From NCBI GenBank assembly GCA_963662155.1, contig OY759261.1:46902411-46966410 (forward strand): a DNA stretch of 64,000 nt, written 5' to 3'. Of the stretch, positions 1 through 16,200 are shown one piece after another. Numbering within the stretch: position 1 is the stretch's first letter; every line of letters begins with the position of its first letter. The notes beneath the pieces were generated by a model, which was not told the DNA's origin, searched no databases, and worked only from the letters and a program-made list of their open reading frames with translations. This DNA is from Lamellibrachia columna (Eukaryota; Annelida; Polychaeta; Sabellida; Siboglinidae). Position numbers and translations under genes: made by a program.

Positions 1-989
1 CTTGTGTAGCGTCTTCAGGTAGTGTAGTGTGTAGTGTGTTTGCGATCTGGTAGATACGTCGGATGTCACCACCAGCACTTGTCATCTCAGTTCGTTAGTA
101 ATGCGATCGCGCTGTCATAAGTGATTTTTGGAACGTGTTGCGCAAACCGGTGTATATTTGACGATATACAGTAAGTCCAGTTTGTCGCCAGTTACGCTCA
201 GCACGACGCAATGCCCGCTTCTCGTCAGATAGTTCACTTGTATGCCACGGTGTCATCGGCCTAGCCGTGATAGTCCGCGAGATTACTGGGACATGGGCGT
301 TAACGATGCTACGTATGCATGTATCATATCGAGTGAGGATAACTTCAGGATTTTGTTCAGGAACGTTAAGATCTGATGCAGCGAGATCTGCAGTAAGACG
401 GCTGCCGTCAATGGCTGAGTACTTGCGGTATTGAACGCGTGGCGTCGTGCGCTCTGGTTTAGGTTGGCGTAATTCACATTCAATCACTCGGTGATCAGTG
501 AGAAAAGTCTCCAGCTCAACGGTTGTAGCTATGACGTGAGATGTTCCAGACGTGATAACCAGGTCCAGCGTGTTGCCGCGCTCGTGTGTTGCACCTTGTA
601 CATGTTGTACAAAACCATGTGTCTTCAGCAAATCTGCCAAGTTCATTGCATCGGCGCATGTAGAATCACCATATCGTGTGTTGAAATCACCACACACGAC
701 AGTTGCAGAAATTAGACGTTGGCGGTCTTTAGACGACAATCACGCGAGTGGTGCAACCAATACGGATATTGCGCAGAAAAACGCAACAAGTCTCACAGAC
801 ATGTGTATCATTGTCAGCACGTGAAACTAGCTGCAGTGTCTTTCGGAATAATACTCCCAAACCACCTCCACGACGGGCCCCACTGCGCGGCCGGTGAACG
901 AACGTGAAATCCCCACCGCACAGTTCGGATGTGGCTGTCGTTTCGCCTTCTGCCAGCCAGGTTTCCTTTATGGCGACGACATCCAGACA
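1..989 (-). pseudogene. L2/Jockey-type LINE fragment: endonuclease domain
   Basis: Remnant of the apurinic-like endonuclease (EEP fold) that nicks target DNA for target-primed reverse transcription. On the minus strand, about 995-735 reads LDVVAIKETWL (the E of the first catalytic motif) followed by an RRGGGLGVLF stretch. After a frame change, 735-95 reads VVCGDFNTRYG, TLDLVIT and TDHRVIE, matching the GDFN, LD and SDH catalytic motifs in order, then the basic linker that leads to the reverse transcriptase. The frame break near 735 removes the YRPP-type segment expected between VIVV and CGDFN. The reading frame stops at 95 and the reverse transcriptase would lie beyond the left edge. The 5' side abuts a SINE at 989/990. 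Family motifs come from established knowledge; the clade is an inference from overall style. Confidence 0.8.
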
Positions 990-1262
990 GCTCAAAGCAC
1001 TTTACATTTCACCACCTGGCAGACCTGTCCACTCCAACACAATCTAAACTTCCATGTGAAGCTTTCGGCCACGCTGCAATTACTGCGCGAAGACTATTCG
1101 TTCACGTGTCCGCCACTGTCTGTAGCCAGGTACTCGTGTATACATCTGAGTGAACCGAGACAATGTGGAATGCTCGAAATTGTCCAGACTTCGATAGCAA
1201 GAGGAGTCGAACCCGGGGTCTCGCGATTGATAGTCCGATGTTCTAACCGCCACGCCACCGCG
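990..1262 (-). mobile_element. tRNA-derived SINE, copy 1
   Basis: Read on the minus strand, the head at 1262-1200 begins GCGGTGGCGTGGCGGTTAGA (A-box-like) and carries GGGTTCGACTCC (B-box-like, RNA polymerase III internal promoter). The body continues to GGTCTGCCAGG and ends near GCTTTGAGCTGTC. At least four other copies in the window share the same head, body and tail (4693-4990, 11362-11645 and 17700-17870 on minus, 38943-39270 on plus). It is too diverged from a cloverleaf to be a functional tRNA gene. Confidence 0.8.
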
Positions 1263-1264
1263 TA

Positions 1265-3825
1265 AATAAATGGTTTTAGATAAGTTTGATTAGCCAACGT
1301 ATAAGTTGCCCATTGTTGTGTTCCTGCAAGTTGTCGCCCAGCCTGTCGTCGTACAGGACACGGCACGACGAACTCGTGCATGACGAGATAACATCAACAG
1401 AGTACGTATGGGCCGTATTCTTGTCCGCACTGCGCATTGTGCAGGAAGGGCTCTTATGGATGCAGTGGACAGTCGTGATAAGACTCCAAGTGATTGCTAT
1501 GTTTCGGAACAACATATGATGGTATCAGTGTGATTATGGCATAGATTTACACAAGCAACCATGACGACGTATTCTTACAAATATATAATTATAGGCTTAC
1601 ATGTGTGGGTTACATTTCAAAACTGCTTCAAATGTATATGCCATAACTTCAAATATCAAATACCATATATAACATTAGAACTGAATGAGAGAAAATTGTA
1701 ATTATCATTTGGATGGTTTGAGATGATTTCATATATATTCTTTTGCAAAATCAAAGCGATTTCATTCCCAGCAGACATATTCATTCAAACACAAACTGTG
1801 CACTGTAGAAATGCGTTGCGGAAGTTTCGGAAGTTCGGCAATTTCGATCACTTTACGTTGCCTCATTTCTCTCAGCTGCATAAATGCATCGGTTGCGTTT
1901 TGTCTTATTTTAAGCAAACCAATTAACTAACTAACTATCTCACTCACTCACACTCCCACCGACTCAATCACTTCTTCACTTCCTCACTCATTCACTCACC
2001 CACCCACCCACAGACCCACCCACTTCCGTGCCTCTTAACAGCCACGGCAATATAATCGTATTGACATTCTGAGGACGTAAATGTTTCCATCAATGTTTAC
2101 CCATACATGTACAACCACGTATCATTTCCGCCAATTATTTTAGAAATGCACACTTTCACTACCAGTCATCCTCTCGAGCCAGCTAATAGCTGTTGCGTAG
2201 ATATGTACCCCTGTGTGATGTGTGACGTCATCCACCGGACTTAGTTCGAATTTGTAAATTGGGACTACCTATAAAGTGGTGCATAGCTAGAGATCTGGAC
2301 TGGTTTCCTACGTATTGGAACTGTTAGACGGTTGAACAGTGCGAATGCATCAATACAACATCCGAGCATACTACCTCCCAAAACAGTAGCTCAACTATAT
2401 TACTGTCTTCTCCTACCCCTGGCAGATCGACAAAATGCGTGTTTGTCAGTTGCTGTGTTAACCAATGGTAACTATTACAAACTACTAGGTAGGTTGAATT
2501 TGCAAAAAAAATTAATATGAAATGAGACGAGTCAAAAAGTCGAATTGAGGAGAGACCTTTATCTGTTTCAGAACAACATGACACATTTTTCCGGTATTTG
2601 AATAAACCACTAGAGCATACATAGTTAAATGTCTGCCAATTTATAAATGTATAAAATACATCCATCCTCGACGCCAGGGATTCCTGAGTACATCATTACC
2701 GCTGACAGATCGACCTGTTGAAACGTGGAACTTTCAGTTGATATGTTAACTGTTAGTAAGTCGTATTGTTCATAAACACAACTTTATTAGAGCTGGTATC
2801 CACACTTTGCATGCGACAACTGACAAATCCACGTTTCAACACGTCGATCTGCCAGTGGTACTACTACTACCCATGGCTAGGGAGGATAAATGCTGCCCGC
2901 GTTGGCAATTTGAATAACTACAAGTGCTGTCACCTGGTGTCCTGTTGGGAAACTGGACACCACTTTTCCTTGTTTGGAGCTGGCCATGATCTCACTCATG
3001 TTTCTGGATACAACTTGGCAGCCAACTGTCAAACATAGCGGCTTAGCAGTATCCGCGACTGTTGAAATCAAACTGAAAAAGTTAGTTGAATTCGCCAGCG
3101 ATCGCCAGCAGGCCACACACGCTTAATGCAAAACCAAACGATCATTAGGTGGTTGTACTAAACTAAAATTAATTATAAAATAATTTTACTAAACTCACAA
3201 TCGACTATTCGTGACAGAACAAATGCTGGTGAAATCCATGATACGCCTCCCTCCTGTGATTGACAAGTATAAATTGCCAGACCATTTGGTCGACAGATGG
3301 CTCCACGTATTAATGACCATGCAGATGTACTGGCTAGTTGTTGCTATTTATATTATGAAAGAAGGAAACACCCGTGGCTCCTAAGGTTACATTTTCTATT
3401 AAGTGGCTACCGAATGCATAAAATGGCCCCTTCGTCTTCCGCATGAGAATTTCCTTCCTCCTAATTCTTTCCCTTGGCACATGTTAAAGTGGGCTGGATA
3501 CGGGGAGTGAAAAACAGAAGTCGGACACCGGTGCAATTCGCAGCGCTATTTGGCCCGTAACAGTACCATAAAACACTAATTGGTAATAATATTATGTCTT
3601 GTGTGTACCTTAAGTGATATGGTGTGGTGGAATAAATATGATGTAAATAAAATGAGGTAAGACTTACATACAAAGTGGTAGTAATTAATAATAATGGGCC
3701 CCAGAAGTAAGTGAGGGGTGTCGTGCAGGGGTCTCAACCTCCCACCTGTTTCGGGGGGCACCCTCCCACCCGATAAGTGAGGGAGTGGCATGGGTCTCAA
3801 CTTTCCACATCCCACCTGTTTTTAG
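1265..3825 (+). repeat. Composite repeat, part A, copy A1
   Basis: Non-coding segment that aligns by eye over nearly its whole length with 24205-27050, and over its first kilobase with 11646-12500. Shared landmarks are an ACGAACTCGTGCATGACGAG block near 1370, the CTCAGCTGCATAAATGCATC block near 1873, a CACT/CACC-rich tract near 1940-2025, the CACGTCGATCTGCCA block near 2840, and the GGGCCCCAGAAGTAAGTGA block at 3696. No open frame in it shows a recognisable domain. It is directly followed by part B. Confidence 0.75.
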
Positions 3826-4692
3826 GCCAATATACGTTGTTTGTTGCCGAGTCTGCCCTCGTAAGGTACACGACACGGCGAATCCACGCAAGTGGAGATA
3901 GTATCAGCAGAGTGTCATCTGTATTTAATCAACGCTGAATACTGTGCATGACGGCTTGTTTTGAATACAACCGACGGTCGCGATAATACTCCAGGTGAAC
4001 ATGAATGTAAGTGGGTTCAGACCACAGTTATGCTTCCGGAAGTGTTTCGAAACGCGTATTAATATGTTGTAAAAACTAGCGATGTTGTTGGTAGACGAGT
4101 GTGCGAGATGGCTATGAAAGAGCTGGAGGTTTATCAGTTTGACCAAGCTTGTTCAGCTTATTGATAACATAGTGCCAGAAGAGTAACAATGTAATAAAGT
4201 GTAAATAGTAATAACAATTGCGACATACTACGACTGTTCTTGTATATGTTGGTTACATCTAAAAATTGCTTCATATTTAAATAGGATCTACCATACACCA
4301 GTAGGCTAGGCATCATATGTGAGACAAGGCGTTCACACATTGTGGTTAAATAAATGTATTTATTTCAGTGATTGTCCAAACACAACTCCGAGGCTGAGTC
4401 ATCGGTGTGAGCCGCCCGAGAGTTGTTACAATTGCAACAACTTGCCCCAAGCACAATATTTGCAATTGAACGCACGTAGGCGATAACAAAATCCTGAATT
4501 TCAGTTTAACTTCCACTTGGCATTGCACCTTATACAATAATAATACTCTATATAAATACAATGACCTGTTGTAAAATATATGACAAGCATCCAAATCATG
4601 ATGAACAATAAATGTCTTTATGAAAAGGTTAGCGTTAGAACTGAATAACATAAAATAATGTATTATTTATATTGTTTGGGATTACATTTTAT

Positions 4693-4990
4693 ATATATCG
4701 ATTCAGTTGCAATACCAACGCGCTCTACAATCCCTGGCAGACCTCTTCATCCCAACACTAACTCGACTTCTCTTGGGAGCATTCAGCCACGATGCAATTA
4801 CTGTATAAAACATATTCTTTAACATGTATTGCCACCCCCTTCTATAGCCAGGTGTTCATTTATACAGCTGCGTGAACTAAGGCAACCCGGAGTTATCGAA
4901 ATTGCCCAAGTTTCGAAACAGCTGCAAGAGGTGTCGAACCCCGGTCATCTCGATTGAGGGTCCAATGTTCTAACTATATTGGTACCCCGC
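4693..4990 (-). mobile_element. tRNA-derived SINE, copy 2 (in B1)
   Basis: Minus-strand head near 4990-4925 with a degenerate B box (GGGGTTCGACACC), then a body matching the SINE at 990-1262, including CCCTGGCAGACCTCTTCAT at the far end (4730). The equivalent position in B2 (17700-17870) keeps only the head-proximal half, so the two B copies share the insertion and differ by a deletion. Confidence 0.7.
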
Positions 4991-7613
4991 CCCCATTACA
5001 GCTGTATGATAAGCGCCCTGACCCCATAAATGCTGCCCCGCTGTCCACCAGTCACTACTACTGTCATCTATCAGTAAAAATCGATTTTCATTTCCGGAAA
5101 AGGAACGTACAAAAGAACTCGATTGTATTCAAGAAAGTGGCTGAAATAGGAAGATTGAATAAAACGTTGTGTCGAACCGCACTGCGAGTTACTGTCGATC
5201 TGTTCAACAACATTTGTAGATTCTTCTACAATCTTCTCCCGAATTGCTACTCCTGTCAAATAATGTGAAACCCTCTCCTCGTCGATGACTATTCTCTTCC
5301 CTAGCAAGTGACTCGATCCTTACGTCAGTGAGTGAAACTGTCTTTACATACTGTTATCTACTGCATAGATTGCCATGCACATACAAGTCGTGGTAATTCT
5401 ACTCGATGTTCCCATGTACTGGCTATCACCGGCGAAACGATCCGACCCACGCGGGTATCTAATAATATTTCAGTTCCGCCATCAGCTGCCTGTATTTCTT
5501 AACATTGCTGTGTGTTCTCTCACCGCCTGCACTCAGCAAAGGGCCAACAAATATCACAGTGATTTATTCTTTGAGATTTCTTGACAGCCACGGCCATATT
5601 TTCAAATCCACATGCTGGGGAATCTTAGGCAAAATCATTGCCAATGTTTACAAATACACCAACATATAACAGCGCCAAATTACAGCTAAACACTCTTCAG
5701 CCAATTATTTGGTTAAAATGTACCTATTTCACTACCAGGAACTTCTAATACCAAAGCATTGCTAATGAGTGTGCATTGATCTCACATTACGTAAATTTAT
5801 TTAATTTCATATTATGACTGTTTACTCCGCCACTCATTCGTGCAACCGGACCCCTATATATGTCTGATCTATGGACGGGGGCCCCCCGTCACTGACATCA
5901 CTACAATACCACAAACGACGTCAATACAATATCCATACGATTGCCGATAGCGCGAAAGGGATCGTAAATATGCTAACTGAACTTCACACTGTGTAGGCTA
6001 GAAGATAGCGAGCTCTTAGGATTATGTATCATCGGCATTTCCGTCTTTAGTTGTCGAAAGTTGAACATGTTCAAGATGCCTACTCTTGTAAGTGTTTTGT
6101 GCATAGTATAATTAGTAAATTCAGTATCGAACGTTTTCAAAGAAACGCCATGTCGGTCCACTCATGGAGGTTTGAAAACTAAGCGGTCACAATGAGGTAG
6201 GTGGACAAATCTGTATCACTGAAGGGTTCAATACATACTCAGGAAGTTCGATTTTGAAGAACATTTCTTTGTCTTGCACACAATTTCCCCGCTAGTTTTC
6301 AGAGGCAAAGTCGGTTACCTAGGGCAATCCGAAAACGTCTTCAAGAAATCTCTGTGTGACTTCGTTAGGAAGACACTAACTTGGTCGGCCAGTAGCGCGA
6401 CCATCTTCACTATGTTTAATTGTCACTCATTTGTTATGACTTATTTCTTATCGTTAGCGTATTGGAATATTAAAAAAAACTAATAATAATAAGTATAATA
6501 ATAAATACGAAAAGCTTAACCGACTAAATCTAACCGACTAAATATTTTGTGGTAACCTTGAGTTTTACATAATACTAATCATTGTTGTGTTTGTGATAAA
6601 AAAAACGTTCAGCTTAACCTATATTACAACTGTACTTTTAAAATGTTACATTTAAAATCTAATGTTTTAGTTTGATTGATTCTGCATGCTGTAACAGCAG
6701 TTGCATAAAACTGTAGTGTGACCTATGTAGCTGTTGGCTTGCCTGCTCTGCAACTTTGAGATGTAAACGCTCTATCGATAACACGTTGTGATAGACGACG
6801 ATCGATTGCCGAAGGCGGTCGTGCATGGAGAGCCCACGCCGGCCAAGCGTAACATCAGAAGTCCGCGATTACGCTACCCCCACTGTACTGCACTTCAGCG
6901 TCACCGCTCTCACTCGGGCCGCATAGATTCGTATTGACCTCGTATTGCACTAAGGGACATCCGTCCAACAAATGCAAACAACGGATTGACCAAACGGAAC
7001 TAATTGAACTAAACGACGGGCAATGAAAGTCATACTCGACGGACGGGCTGATGACGACACATGCTCTCGATGACGTACAGTAGAGGAGTACTTTGATTTG
7101 GTCCTGTGGAATGTTGTGCCCCACGTTTGTACCAGAATACCCAAACACAGTCAACATAAATACGTTGACTTGCCCAGGAACCCCTAGCATGGGGGCTGCG
7201 CCTCTTTAGTCAAATCCTAGATCAGCCCCCTGGGAACCATAAGAAAATACAGAATTGTTGGCATTTCAACGATTGTTCAACGATGTGTAAAGTACCGTTT
7301 GCTGTAATGGCAATTACAATTGTGGTGTGCGATTATGGGCGTAATGATAAGGATTTTTTAATGTTGTTATGGTAGTAATAATGTTAGTGGAAAGCTAATG
7401 TTCAGTTAGTACAATGTTAAGCATTTATTGCAGCACTGCCCGGGGGCACTCACTACGTTACATGTGTATCATTCTTGAGAATTTATTTAACTGATTACCC
7501 GAAACACGTTTTAGACACTTATTACAATCATACCCTTTACACGTTGACATACAAACAAATATATAATATTGAATGTGTAAAATGTGCAATTTCCATGACA
7601 ATTTACAGGTATG

Positions 7614-7616
<3 letters not shown>

Positions 7617-7678
<62 letters not shown>

Positions 7679-7722
7679 TCACTAACATAGTTTATTTATA
7701 GATAAAATGTGCAATTTTAATT

Positions 7723-7753
<31 letters not shown>

Positions 7754-7771
7754 ATAAAATGTGCAATTTTA

Positions 7772-7862
<91 letters not shown>
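7617..7862. repeat. Three (TA)n tracts separated by a duplicated spacer
   Basis: TA arrays at about 7619-7674, 7725-7747 and 7777-7860. The tracts are separated by near-identical copies of a spacer around TTTATAGATAAAATGTGCAA, and two of the tracts are followed by AATTCACTAA. The pattern is a local duplication seeded on TA slippage. Apparent Ile-Tyr reading frames here are artefacts. Confidence 0.9.
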
Positions 7863-7863
<1 letters not shown>

Positions 7864-8863
7864 TCACTAAAATATTTTATTTATAGGTTAATGTTAACTA
7901 AAATTACAGTTTGTGGCCCTGAAATTTTAGATCACAACTATTGTTCTAAATATACCCTTAATTACCCAAATGCGTTGCGTGCATCAACGTGCTATGTCGC
8001 ACAAAACTCACCCATAAAATGTGGAATTTGTGTCAATGGTTGTATTCTTGTGACGTCATTTGTGCCCCCACCCCACCCCACCCCACCCCTACCCCCACCC
8101 CCGCAGCACTGTTAGTGATTTACGTTGTGTAAGCTGAGAACAACTAACACGAATAATGTATATTGAGTTTTACAAAATCACCGATTGCAAACATTGATCC
8201 TGCAATCACCAGTTTAGATTTAAGTTATCATACAACAACAAAGGAGTACATCATATTCTTACAGCGCGCCAACTGTATTGAAAAGACGAAGTAACCTCTC
8301 TAAATGATTGATATACATACATCACTATGTTCTATTACTATAAGTAAATCAACTTTTACTTTTGATAGCTGCAGACTGTGGGTACTCCAAATATAGACTC
8401 ATGTTAGTACAGTAATCAGATAAAGCAATAGGTCACTCGGAGACGTTGCTACCTTCCTTCCTTCAAAACAACGTAAATCTATATAGATATGATCACATCT
8501 ACGTAACAACATATATATTACTTACTCACATTACGATTCTTCACTCATACATCCTGTAGGACGCCGTATAACTGTTCAGGTTCAGGTAGCGCCTACTTCG
8601 TCAGATTAGGTCATGTGCCACAACAAGCCATGTGCATTCATGCATGCTGAAAAAGCTGTCCCGCATGTCTTAGTTGTGTGGTCACGGTTCATGCACACAA
8701 TGAAAAAAAATTGCCCGCCGCTGAGCTCTCGCTCTCATGGGTTACTTTTCCAAACAACTCATTATTGGATCAACGCAGGAGTTTGTGAATTTGTGCGCAT
8801 GCGTCGAGGGTAATTTAATTTTTTAGTGATATATTTTAGTTTTAGTCAGTTCTTCATTTGGTT

Positions 8864-9017
<154 letters not shown>

Positions 9018-9149
9018 GCTAAAACTCCTAGTTTTACTCACCAGCTACTCGCATATAGACACTATCCACTATATATAGCATAATGTGGTTTGATAACACA
9101 ATGGACTATGAGATTAAGAGGAGAATAAATTGAAGTTTTTCTTATACAT

Positions 9150-9455
9150 TGATTGAATGGTTATGAAGATATTGATAGACATATTTCCTTCAAACTTAGA
9201 GAAGGCACAAAGCAGCAGTTGTTAATTAACACTGTAGGTCGAATATGAGAAAGTACTCATTCTCACAAAGGATGATAATTGAATGGAACATATTGTCTTA
9301 TTATTGTAACGATGTTAGCAGTTCTACATGCAAACTATCATCTTTTCTCTTTCTTCCAAATATGTTATTGCTTTCTCTTACAGCACTTTAGCACGCCAAT
9401 GGCTTTCTTGTTCAATTGCCATCTGAAGATGACAATCTTGTTGAATCTTGTTAGC
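9150..9455 (+). mobile_element. Degenerate CR1 3' end
   Basis: Aligns with the 3' end of the CR1 at 27296-31111. GAATGGTTATGAAGATATTG corresponds to the segment near 30789, CATTCTCACAAAGGATGATA to the segment near 30906, and GCCAATGGCTTTCTTGTTCA to the segment near 31052. It ends in ATCTTGTTGAATCTTGTT, a short 3'-terminal repeat shared with the other CR1 copies. Heavily mutated, so an old insertion; no intact frame. Confidence 0.75.
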
Positions 9456-9617
9456 ATTGGGGAACTAGAGAACAGTTACACATGCACAGTGGGATATTCA
9501 CTAATGTAATATATTTTATTAATTATTTTACTTATTTATTTTTATTGTAAACACCCCTGATTCTATTTTTAGAGATATGCGGTGTCTAAATAAACTTGAT
9601 TTGATTTGACTTGAATC
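9456..9617 (+). other. AT-rich stretch with a possible second LINE tail
   Basis: No gene seen. Near 9585-9617 the sequence AATAAACTTGATTTGATTTG looks like a slippage-prone 3' terminus of a CR1/L2-type LINE whose body is not recognisable here. Confidence 0.4.
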
Positions 9618-11355
9618 CCAGCTGACAGAGATGAGCTACTCCCTATTATCATTGCGATTGTCAACGCCTCTGTGGATAGCAGCTGTGTGCCTCGTGCATT
9701 AAAGTGTGCTCAAATACGACCACTACTCAAGAAACCAACACTCGATCCAGGCATCCTGAAACACTGCAGACATGTGTCCAACCTTCCTTTCATTGCTAAG
9801 ATGTTAGAGAAGGTTGTAGATACACTGATTGAGCGCCAACTGGTGAGTAATGGTCTTCACGAGGAGCTCCAGTCAGCCTACCGTAGATCTCACTCGACAG
9901 AGACGGCGCTCCTCAAGGTGCAAAGCGATAACCTCGAGTCTCTGGATAATGGCTGTGTCACAGTGTTGGTCATGCTTGATCTGTCAGCTGCGTTCGACAC
10001 TCTCGATCATGGAATTCTGTTGCATCGTTTTGAGAACTTATTCGGAATCCCCGGAGCTGCCCTCGGCTGGATAGCATCGTATCTCCGCGACCGTTACCTG
10101 GTAGTGGTCATAGATGGCGAGCACTCCGATCCAGTTCTCCTGGAACATGGTGTACCACAAGGCTCGGTACTCGGCCCGAAGGAATACACCATGTACTCAA
10201 AACCACTAGGAGCCATTATCCGTCGGTATGGACTGTGTCATCACTTCTATGCGGATGACACCCAGTACATCTCGTTGAAGCCGAAGGACGGTGCAGCCTA
10301 AACAGATTCCCTGGAACTAATTGAGAGGTGCCTCACGGACATTGAAAGATGGATGCGCGTAAACATGCTAAAACTGAACAGTGAAAAGACTGAGGTTGTG
10401 TTGTTCACATCCAAGCATAATGCCATCCAGACGGCAAATGTTACTGTGCGTGTAACAGTGGCGACACTGACATTACATAAGTGAACAGTGTGAAACACCT
10501 GGGTGTTATCTTCGACTCTGCCATGAACATGGAGCAACATTTGAACAATATCTGTAGGTCTGGATACTATCAGCTCCGCAACATTGGGCACATTAGGCGT
10601 TATCTCACAAACAATGCCAGTCACTCATTAGTCAACGGGCTTGTAGCGTCACGTCTAGACTATTGTAATGCTCTGCTCAATGGAGTGCACCAGACATCAA
10701 TTAACAAGTTACAACGTGTGCAGAACACTGCGGCACGGATTGTAACCAGAACATCTCGCTACAGCAACATCACACCAGTGTGGAAAAACCTGCACTGGTT
10801 ACTTGTTAACTATCGTGTGCAATTAAAAATCCTGATGCACACATATAAAGCCCTACATGGACAGGCTCCAGGATGTATATCGGACATGCTGAATGTGTAC
10901 CAACCAAGAAGAACGCTACGATCCATGGATTCGGTGACACTAGAAGTTTCAAGGGCTAGAACAGTTACTTACGGCGACAGAAAATTCCAGTGTACAGCAG
11001 CTAAGTTGTGGAATGCTCTACCGGCTCACATTCATGAAGCAAAAATACTGAACACTTTCAAGAAGCTGGTAAAAATACATTTGTTCCTGGCTCATTTTGG
11101 TGCTTAACTCTTTCTAGTCAGTTTTTCGTTTTCTTTTTCTTACATTTTAAAAACAGTATATACATATTTATTTTATTATATCCAGTCTTCTATAAGATTT
11201 AATTTTTCTATCGTGTTACCGTTTTTATGCTTTGTTGTTACTCTCTATGATTATTCTATTCATTGTGTACAGCGCTTTTGAGCAGGCTTTTATGTATGAA
11301 AAGAGCGCTTTATAAGTTCGGTATACTAATAATAGTAATAATAACATTTGTAAAT
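9618..11355 (+). pseudogene. L2-type LINE, 5'-truncated reverse transcriptase
   Basis: Reverse transcriptase of an L2/Jockey-group non-LTR retrotransposon. Frame one (to 10301) shows IRPLLKKPTLDP, LPFIAKMLEKVV, HSTETALLKV, LDLSAAFDTLDH (catalytic Asp), [10 protein letters not shown] and FYADDTQY (the YADD active site). A TAA at 10299-10301 and a frameshift near 10470 break it. The C-terminal part resumes from about 10481 to 11107 with VKHLGVIFDS, SRLDYCNALLNG, LQRVQNTAARIV, and KLWNALPAHI. The 3' UTR holds an AGCGCTTTT / AAAAGAGCGCTTTATAAG hairpin-like pair and a TAATAATAGTAATAATAA tail, typical of L2-type 3' ends. The endonuclease is missing at the 5' end. Inactive copy. Confidence 0.88.
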
Positions 11356-11361
11356 TATGAA

Positions 11362-11645
11362 AATGTACGTTCTTTTATTGCGCGGTATCCAGTCCGTAGG
11401 ACAGCTCAAAGCATTTCTTCACCTGACAGACCTGTCCACTCCAACACCATCTAAACTTCCATGTGAAACATTCTGCCACGCTGTAATTACTGCGCGAAGA
11501 CTATTCGTTCACGCGTCCACCGCTGTCTATAGCCAGCTGCTCATTTATACAGCAGAGTGAACCGATACAACGTGGAATATTCGAAATTTCCAGCAAGAGG
11601 AGTAAAACCCGGGTTCTCGCGATTGAATGTTAACCACCGCGTAAA
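11362..11645 (-). mobile_element. tRNA-derived SINE, copy 3
   Basis: Minus-strand SINE closely matching 990-1262, with the head at 11645-11590 (B box AACCCGGGTTTTACTCC, degraded). Its tail is longer than copy 1, ending about GACTGGATACCGCGCAATAA near 11365. It lies directly after the 3' tail of the L2-type LINE and directly before composite part A3, as copy 1 lies before A1. Confidence 0.75.
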
Positions 11646-12500
11646 TAAATGGTTTTAGATAAGATTATTAGCAACGTATAAGTTGCCCGTTGTTGTGTGA
11701 GCTAAACTAGTGCGTGTTCCTGCAAGTTGTCGCCCAGCCTGACCTCGTACAGTACACGACACGACGAACTCGTGCATGACGAGATAACATCATCACAGTA
11801 CGTATGGGCTGTATTCTTGTCCGCACTGCGCTTTGTGCTGGAAGGACTGTTATGAAGTTGACAGTCACGATAAGAATCCAAGTGAACGTGATTGAATGTT
11901 TCGGAACAACATATGATGGTATCAGTGTGTTTCCGACATAGCTTATATAAGCAACCATGACGGTGCATTCTTACAACTGTACATAGGCTACAGGCCTACA
12001 TGTGTTGGTTACATCTCAAAACTGCTTCAAATGTGCATACCATAACATCAAATACCAAATATCAAATACCACATATCGTATTTCCCGTATTATAAGTTGT
12101 GTGCACACAGACACAGTTTTCGGGGCATTCACTGCGTTCAATCCGTCGAACTGTAACAAACACCGGCGAAACAACAGCACACTATTGAGCCTGTCAGCCA
12201 TCCCAGGCAGTGTACCACCGTTACAAAACGTCTACCTCCGTTGCAAAACGTCTACCTCCGTTGGCTATATTCACCAGCGTCAAATGATATCTAGGTCCGT
12301 ACATTGATTGATATCGTATGAATGTTAACTGCACTATTTCAATAGCTCGTTGTTATAAAAAAATATTGCCAGCGGCAATGCACGACCGCCGATTCAGCGG
12401 TAGACTGTTTGTGCGTGTGCGTGTGCGTGTGCGTGTGCGTGTGCGTGTGCGTGTGCGTGTGCGTGTGCGTGTGTGGTGTGTGTATGCACGCAGCTTTTTC
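11646..12500 (+). repeat. Composite repeat, part A, copy A3 (truncated)
   Basis: Parallels 1265-1680 and 24205-24870. Shared blocks include GACGAGATAACATCA, ATGTTTCGGAACAACATATG and GCCAGCGGCAATGCACGA. It includes a small tandem duplication of ACGTCTACCTCCGTTG near 12227-12260. A (GTGTGC)n array occupies 12413-12475, where the A2 copy has a (GTGC)n array. The remainder of part A is replaced by the elements that follow. Confidence 0.7.
12413..12475. repeat. (GTGTGC)n microsatellite
   Basis: About ten tandem copies of a GTGTGC hexamer, strictly alternating purine and pyrimidine. It sits at the same point of part A as the (GTGC)n array at 24869-25057. Confidence 0.95.
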
Positions 12501-12590
12501 CATGTCGTGTAGTGGTCAGTGTCAGACATGATTTGTTGTTCTCAACGTCGGTGTCTTCAATTATGTCTTTGTGTTGACTTGTGTGGTGTA

Positions 12591-12790
12591 CTGCCTAAGA
12601 TAGCTTTACGGTGGACAGCGGAAGAAATGAGACGGGATCGCCCCGAAGGAAACATGGAGAAGGGCCATGGAAAAGAAGATGAAAATATGCAACTTGACAT
12701 GCGATACCACCACCAGGAGGGCTGCATACCGACAACAGTGGCTTTCTCTCGTAGTCCGGGTGTTGGCCAATGAGGCGTGCATTGGGGTCT
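12591..12790 (+). pseudogene. Decayed non-LTR retrotransposon C-terminus (copy of 51263)
   Basis: Fragment homologous to the better copy at 51263-51526. One frame gives LPKIALRWTAEEMRRDRP; the next frame, after a shift near 12650, gives MEKKMKICNLTCDT and AAYRQQWLSLV, matching PKTALRWTADGKRRRGRP, MKECGLTW and DRQQWRSLV of that copy. Old, frameshifted remnant between composite part A3 and the TIR element. Confidence 0.65.
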
Positions 12791-13029
12791 GCACGATGTT
12801 TGTTTTTGCATTCAAACCTTCCAAGTCAATAATCCGACGGATGCCACACTGGCACCCTTGTGCGTTTTTGTATAAACCCATTAATATGCAACCCTGAATA
12901 TACTGAATAGTAAACATCCAAACAATCAAAATAAGGTGTCCAAACGAATGTTTTCATGGTCTCTGGTTATTATTACGTCAACGAACAAGGTATAATATGC
13001 AAATGTGTCGCATGAATATGCAAATTACC

Positions 13030-15640
<2,611 letters not shown>

Positions 15641-16090
15641 GTACCTCACTGCTAGCAAAGCACATCACGTCTGTCTTTTCCTTAGCAAACACCTCGAAAT
15701 GTCAACACACTAAAACGCGAAATACGTAATATGTTATTCGATAATCGATCGTCTTTGTTTGTTTACCCTTCGTCTGCCATTGTGACATCATACCGTCTAC
15801 AACTCAACACATAAATACTCAACACTATAAAACAGTATCTGCGTTAAATTTATATAAAATTTTCTATGTTGCATATTTGAAATTAGCAACCCCGAAAAAA
15901 TGGACTACGACACCCCGTTTGAGAGATTGTGACGATTTCTTGAGGAAACAAAGGAAAATCGTGAGGTTATAGTGGTTAGAGCTAATTTGCATATTCATGC
16001 GACAAATTTGCATACAATAATTTGTTCATTGTCATAATCATAACCAGATACCCTTAAAATATGCGTTTGGACACCTCATTTTGTTTGTTT

Positions 16091-16200
16091 TGGTGGGTGG
16101 GTGGGTGGGTGGGTGGGTGGGTGGGTGGGTGGGTGGGTGAGTGGGTGAGTCAGACATTCAGTCAGTCAGTCAATCAGTCAGTCAGCCAGTCAGTAACGGT
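16091..16200. repeat. (GGGT)n followed by (CAGT)n
   Basis: GGTG/GGGT tetramers at 16091-16150, then CAGT-type tetramers to about 16195. G-rich strand with runs of three G, a possible quadruplex former, immediately outside the right TIR of the preceding element. Confidence 0.9.
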